DNA of 64,000 nt from Dolomedes plantarius. Lineage: Eukaryota > Arthropoda > Arachnida > Araneae > Dolomedidae. Shown here in pieces: positions 59,392 to 64,000 of the stretch. Location of the stretch: NCBI GenBank assembly GCA_907164885.2, contig OU015498.1, forward strand, positions 129,992,651 to 130,056,650, in the 5' to 3' direction. Position 1 is the stretch's first letter. Each line of letters opens with the position of its first letter. The translations under genes and the position numbers were made by a program. The notes beneath the pieces were generated by a model. That model was not told the DNA's origin. It searched no databases and saw nothing but the letters and a program-made list of their open reading frames with translations.

Positions 59392-61619
59392 TAGCTGAAA
59401 TACCCGGCGATGCCCGGGATTTTAAGAATGTTTGTTAACCAAAATCAATTTAAAAATTAACGCGGTATAAATAACATAGAAAAAATATGTGAAATTTTAT
59501 ACACATCTCAGAATTTAGGAATTTCAGCCTTTCATCATTGTAGCACTAAAATCTGAAAAGTAAAAATGTCAAATTGTCTAATGTTTGTTAACCAAAATTA
59601 ATTTAAATCTAAACACAGTATAAATAACATAGAAAAAAACATGTGAAATCTTATACACATGAATAAAAGGAAAACCCAATAAAAAATATATAAATTTATA
59701 ATAAACTCCTCAGAATTTAGCTAGATCTAGCCTTTCATCATTGGGGCATAAAAAAAAGAAGCTGAAATTACAGGTTTAGCAGAAATTTCCAATAGAACCA
59801 CTACATGACTCCAGCATTGCCTCTTAAAAAATGAAGTGTTTGATTGAGGGCTGCAAACCATTCAACTCCTCTCCACATTAAACTCCTATAAGCATCCTCT
59901 ACATATTAAGTTCCTTTTCTCTCCATAATAGACTCCTCAGAATTTTGGTAAATACAGCCTTTCATCATAGTACTACTAAAAACTGAAACATCCTCTCCAG
60001 AAATATAAATTTATTAATTTCAATAATTAAACACCCACAAATGTATAAATTACACAAAAGTTTTTTAACCAACATGTGAAAAATTCGTAAATGAAAAAGC
60101 ATATGAAAATAAAGATAACAAGAACTTCCAGAAACGAAATTAATTACCCTTAATTTTAAATTAATAAAAAACCAACATAATATGAAAAAAACGACAGTTG
60201 TTTAAAAGCATATGAAAATAAATCTATTATAAAGATAATAATGAAAAAGCATAAGGAAATAATGCTCGCGCATGAAGTTAACGTTATGATATAAAGATAG
60301 TAATAATAATATAAACCGCGTGAATAAAATATTTAGCTTTTCAAGCGAAATAAATTAATTTTTAGAAAAGAACTACTTTTAATCGAGAAATTAAATACAT
60401 TGCACAAAATTTTCATTTTACGAACTTTCTACCCTACAATTTACACCCTACTTCTTTGAAGTTGGGTGTTGAAACATCCTCTTTGAAAAATTTACACCCT
60501 ACTTCTTTTAAATAGGGTGTAAATATAAAGTTTTAACAGACAATTGAATGCCAGTTGAAAACGATTATTGTTTAAAATCACATGAAAATTACGCTATTAT
60601 AAAGATAATAATAAAAAAAACATAGGAAAATAATGCGTGAGCAAGAAGTTAAAGTTACGATATAAAGATAGTAATAATTATCTATATATATATATATATA
60701 TATAAAACAGTTCCGTGACTGACTGACTGATTGACTGACTGACATAAAACGTACAGACCAAACCGCAAGACCTAAAGGGCTGAAATTTTGCATGCCGATT
60801 CTTCTTATAGTGTAGGGGTGCACTAAGAAATATTTTTGAAAAATTCTTCTTAGATTTTTTTAAATTAAATTTTTAATCTGTTTTAGTAACTTTTTTAAGT
60901 TTGAATTTAAAATAATAATTTGAGGGTTATAAAATTTATATCACGAAAAAGACCATACAAATTCCTTTAAAATGAAATCTCTTTCAAATCTTTACCTCCA
61001 TTTTCTGACTTTTTGGGGAATTTTTAAAGATTAATTTTTATAATTTAATTTATTAAACGCTGATCACGTGATTTCTTTTTCTGGTACTTTAAATATATTT
61101 ATCGTCACATAACAATGAAATAGACAAAAAAAAAATATTTTTTTCTTGCTAATGAGGCAGACGATTTGACATTATCCAAAAATAAAATAAAATACAGTAA
61201 AAGATATGTTCCTCAAACTGTACTATGTTAACTGTACTATATTCTTTAGTATGTCCTATTAGATTTAATTTGAATATTTTCTTCTACATTATTTTGTCTA
61301 TAAAAATATCCCTTACAATTTTTTTTAAATATATATATTTCTTTTTCTTACATCATTTATATACATTGATCGTCGTATAATATTAAAAGTTTAAAATAGT
61401 GGCGCCATCTACTGTACGTCTAGTAATAGCTTACATTTAGTTTCAAAAATTGTTGGTTTTTTATTAATTAAAAATTAACGGTAATTAATTTCGATTTTGG
61501 AAGTTCTTAAGTCCCTCGGCTGTTTTTAAAGACGCCTGTATGTAAAATTTCACGATCGTTGCTCCTAAATTGTGGATTTCTATACAACTATAGACAGACA
61601 AATTTTCATTTTTATATAT

Positions 61620-61620
<1 letters not shown>
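59391..61620 (-). mobile_element. Non-autonomous Helitron 3 (minus strand)
   Basis: The 3' end lies at 59391: on the minus strand it reads CCCGGGCATCGCCGGG (intact hairpin), then TATTTCAGCTAG and T. Its terminal 170 bp match Helitron 2. The 5' part, near 61,450-61,620, shares AATTTTTAATTAATAAAAAA with Helitron 2 and has the 5'-like text TATAAAAATGAAAATTTGTC, but the exact 5' TC is lost in a microsatellite. Near the 3' end a block of about 150 bp is tandemly duplicated (59,430 and 59,580). A 105-bp direct repeat occurs at about 60,205 and 60,575. No Rep/helicase gene. Confidence 0.68.
60681..61423 (+). mobile_element. Probable Helitron nested inside Helitron 3
   Basis: In plus orientation, A then TCTATATATATA, then CCGTGACTGACTGACTGA and GCTGAAATTTTGCATG, is the 5' text common to many arthropod Helitrons. 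A candidate 3' end with a GGCGCC mini-palindrome and CTAG followed by T lies at 61,420-61,423. The 3' end is the weaker call. Confidence 0.45.
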
Positions 61621-61657
<37 letters not shown>

Positions 61658-61711
61658 CGTGTGTGTATATATATATGTATATATGTATATGTATATATGT
61701 ATGTATATATA
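61617..61711. repeat. Compound (TA)/(GT)/(GTAT) microsatellite
   Basis: TA, then GT, then TA and GTATATAT blocks. Confidence 0.9.
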
Positions 61712-62003
61712 TGTAATGATAACAATAGGTGTAAGCTCGGGGTATAGTCGTAAATAGGCAAATAACTTGGCCGTTGAAATCATCAGTTTTGTAGTCGTAG
61801 CTAAGTAGTCGTCGGACCAGAGCAGGCGAATAGAGAGGATAGAAAGTTGTCGCGGCCGGTTGCTGGGGAGAACTCATAAAGATAAAATGCAGTCGAGGAA
61901 CAGAGGCAGGGATTCCAGAGTGAAAAACGTACTTCCATCGTCTTTAACTTATTTTATTCTTGTATCACTCACTGACAGCTTACAACATTGGTCGTGCCTT
62001 ACA
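61712..62003. other. GC-richer block with LTR-like edges
   Basis: TGTAATG...GCCTTACA edges and, on the minus strand, an AATAAA near 61,955. GC-rich text continues to about 62,070. No target duplication or second copy seen; it may be a solo LTR or unrelated. Confidence 0.25.
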
Positions 62004-63256
62004 CGTAGGTACACAAAACACATCGCGCTGCGTACGGGGACGGGGACGCGACCCCGCATCACATTCTTCGATAGTCAATAAGATTTAGCCAACTTTTAAT
62101 GTATTTAAAATGGCAAGTGCAGCAAAACATGGTTGAATCAGACTCTATTATCTTTTAAACTCAGCAATATTGAAATAAAGATTAGAGCTCTTATCATACT
62201 AATGAATCTTATTTTTATGATTCAGATTTATAGCTTAAAAAACACTACGGAAAAAAAGATGTTACTTAAAACTGTGCTTAATGCACTAAAGACGCTTTGA
62301 AATATAAAAAACGGGTAGGAATTTTTAAATGTTTCTAATGTGTTACACACGTTTTTTTACACAAGACCCTAAGCAATTTTGGATGTTAATCCAGAGTTCA
62401 AAGAAAGAGGAGGGTTTTTTCCCTCATTGAATTCTCCTTTTATTTTATTTTTGTTCCACTGATTATATCTTTTAATGACTTTAAAACTTTTCCCAAAAGA
62501 CTGCATGATGATGTCTTCTAATGATTTTAATACTTTCTTGAAGGAAAAAAAATTGTATTTTAATGACGTAAATTCTTTATACTAAAGCTTGTACATTTAG
62601 GAACAACATTAAAAAATACTATTCATGTTTTAAAGACTTTGGGACAAAAAAAAATAAAACTTATTTTTCAACATAGTTTTGTAAAATAATATCCTGGTCA
62701 GTATTGATAATATATAATATTAAAAGAAATAATAAATATAAATATATTTAAATAAATATAAATACATAGAAATATATTTTTTACAAAAAAATTAAGGATG
62801 CAGTGATTGTTGATTATCCAAAGAATGACGATTAAAGTAACTTACCTATAAAAATGTTCCTATGGGCATCTTATAAAATGTATAGCATTTTTCAATAAAA
62901 AAACACTTGAAAATTTATATTTTCACTCCAGTTATGACAATTTCTAATATACAGAGAGACAGACATATATATATGTAGTCTTTTAAGAACATCAATTTTA
63001 AATTTTCAGTTACCAACCTTAGTTTTATTGCAGTGATAGAATAACAAAACTTCTCAACAAATCGGGTCTTTATTTAGATTCACAGATAGAAAATTAGAAT
63101 GTCCAAAGAACGATGGCCACAGACCACTCGTAATTTCAAATATCCTTTACTTTTACCTAAAGCCTTCAAAAGCTCTACACTTTTAACTAAAGCTAATACG
63201 TCAAAATGAACTTGAATAAAGGAAACAGTCACTCAAATGACGCTTGCATCTACTGA
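62004..63256. other. AT-rich non-coding DNA
   Basis: Nothing recognised apart from homopolymer runs. Confidence 0.45.
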
Positions 63257-63454
63257 TATAAAACAGCGATTAATAGTTGTTATGGTTGTGTAATATTTAT
63301 CGAGCCAACCGGACAATCTCCTGCCTCAACGTCCGATCAGTTTCCAGACAACAACCATTTTTCTGAACTTACGGAAGTTGAATTTATTTCTCTGGCAGCA
63401 TATGACGTCATCCGCTCCAAACTACAACAAAATAGAAGTCTAGCTGAAATCTAA
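63257..63454 (+). other. Unrecognised 65-codon open frame, possible exon
   Basis: After a TGA at 63254 the plus frame stays open to TAA at 63454 without an ATG. From 63,302 the composition and codon use look more gene-like than the flanks, giving EPTGQSPASTSDQFPDNNHF and then FISLAAYDVIRSKLQ near the end. It could be the end of a spliced gene or a transposon relic. TGACGTCA, a CRE-type palindrome, falls inside it at about 63,403. I do not recognise the protein. Confidence 0.25.
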
Positions 63455-64000
63455 ACATTATAATTATCAGTAATTACAGTGAGTAAATAAAATATCGCGT
63501 TAGGGTTGTGAAACCATAATTTACGTAATTTCATTTTATTAAGAAAAATTACTTTACAATTTAGTAATTTATGACATAGACAGACTTAGCCTAAAGGTAC
63601 TGTGCTTTACAATTCTATTGATCTCTAAGAATAAATTTATAAATCAGAAAAAAATTTCGATCTCTAGAGCAGTAAATAGGAAATCCTTCGTGAAAATTTC
63701 CATAAAACGTCATTTTATGCAACCATAAAAGTGCCTCTTTTTTTTAAAATATCTCTTTTAAGTCAATCGTTAAACATCGAAAGAGGAGAAAGCTTTAAAT
63801 TCATATCATTTTTAAAAGTGGGTTTTTTTTTTTCCTTTTATACCACTAGAATAGACTGCTTAAGAAAGAATGTTAAAAAAATAGAGTTTCATGACAAAAG
63901 GTACTTTATGCACTGAGGCACTTATGGCAAACACTGAAATTTTTAACTGCTTCTAATTCAATGCACGCTTTTACACTCAAGATCGAAGCACCTTTGCAGT
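63455..64000. other. AT-rich non-coding DNA
   Basis: A 61-codon frame at 63731-63916 is AT-driven and unrecognised. Confidence 0.45.

Noticed and set aside
61712..62003. Solo LTR with TGTAA...TTACA edges
   Set aside because: No target duplication, no second copy and ends that fall in a microsatellite; kept only as a low-confidence feature.

Overview
This is a repeat-rich eukaryotic window, most likely from an arthropod (an arachnid is plausible, but nothing seen is diagnostic). The DNA is AT-rich and carries many (TA)n arrays. I found no intact host gene, rRNA, CRISPR array or bacterial-type operon. Nearly every supportable feature is a transposable element, an element relic or a simple repeat. 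Most long open frames of the Y-I-Y-I type are (TA)n translated and are not genes.

Layout. 0.6-9.5 kb: a TTAA-flanked MITE, a Tigger/pogo-like element with a hAT-type MITE nested inside it, a second Tigger-like MITE, a hAT MITE with a perfect 8-bp target duplication, and a 1,411-bp Tc1-like DD34E element. 10.6-19.1 kb: a large inverted repeat, a DD41D mariner-like element, a mariner relic, a Helitron and four TTAA-flanked (piggyBac-like) MITEs, one inside another. 20.0-21.9 kb: two degenerate mariners, one rebuilt as an inverted-repeat 'snapback'. 21.96-25.62 kb: a complete minus-strand LTR retrotransposon (472-bp LTRs, 4-bp target duplication, PBS, PPT) with a gag-like reading frame and two further frames but no recognisable pol. 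A gag-protease fragment of another retroelement lies beside it (25.9-26.9 kb).

28.4-33.6 kb: an interspersed repeat, a Helitron, Tigger-like MITEs and a second DD41D copy. 33.6-40 kb: mostly non-coding AT-rich DNA with microsatellites, a small MITE and a Tc1 relic. 40.0-47.4 kb: the second 1,411-bp Tc1 copy, a DD34D mariner, a third DD41D copy, then a nested stack (TTAA repeat containing a Tc1-like relic containing a fourth DD41D copy). 48.6-50.3 kb: two tRNA-derived SINE-like repeats and another interspersed repeat copy. 50.5-57.4 kb: two MITEs, a 553-bp tandem duplication and two solo LTRs, one belonging to the 22-25 kb LTR family. 58-64 kb: a perfect 26-bp hairpin, a Helitron with another Helitron apparently nested inside, and quiet AT-rich DNA.

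No transposase here is intact: all carry stops, frameshifts, deletions or lost catalytic residues. The elements do not form a pathway. What links them is target preference: TA-inserting elements (Tc1/mariner, Tigger) repeatedly sit at the edges of (TA)n arrays, and TTAA-flanked MITEs carry (TA)n inside them.
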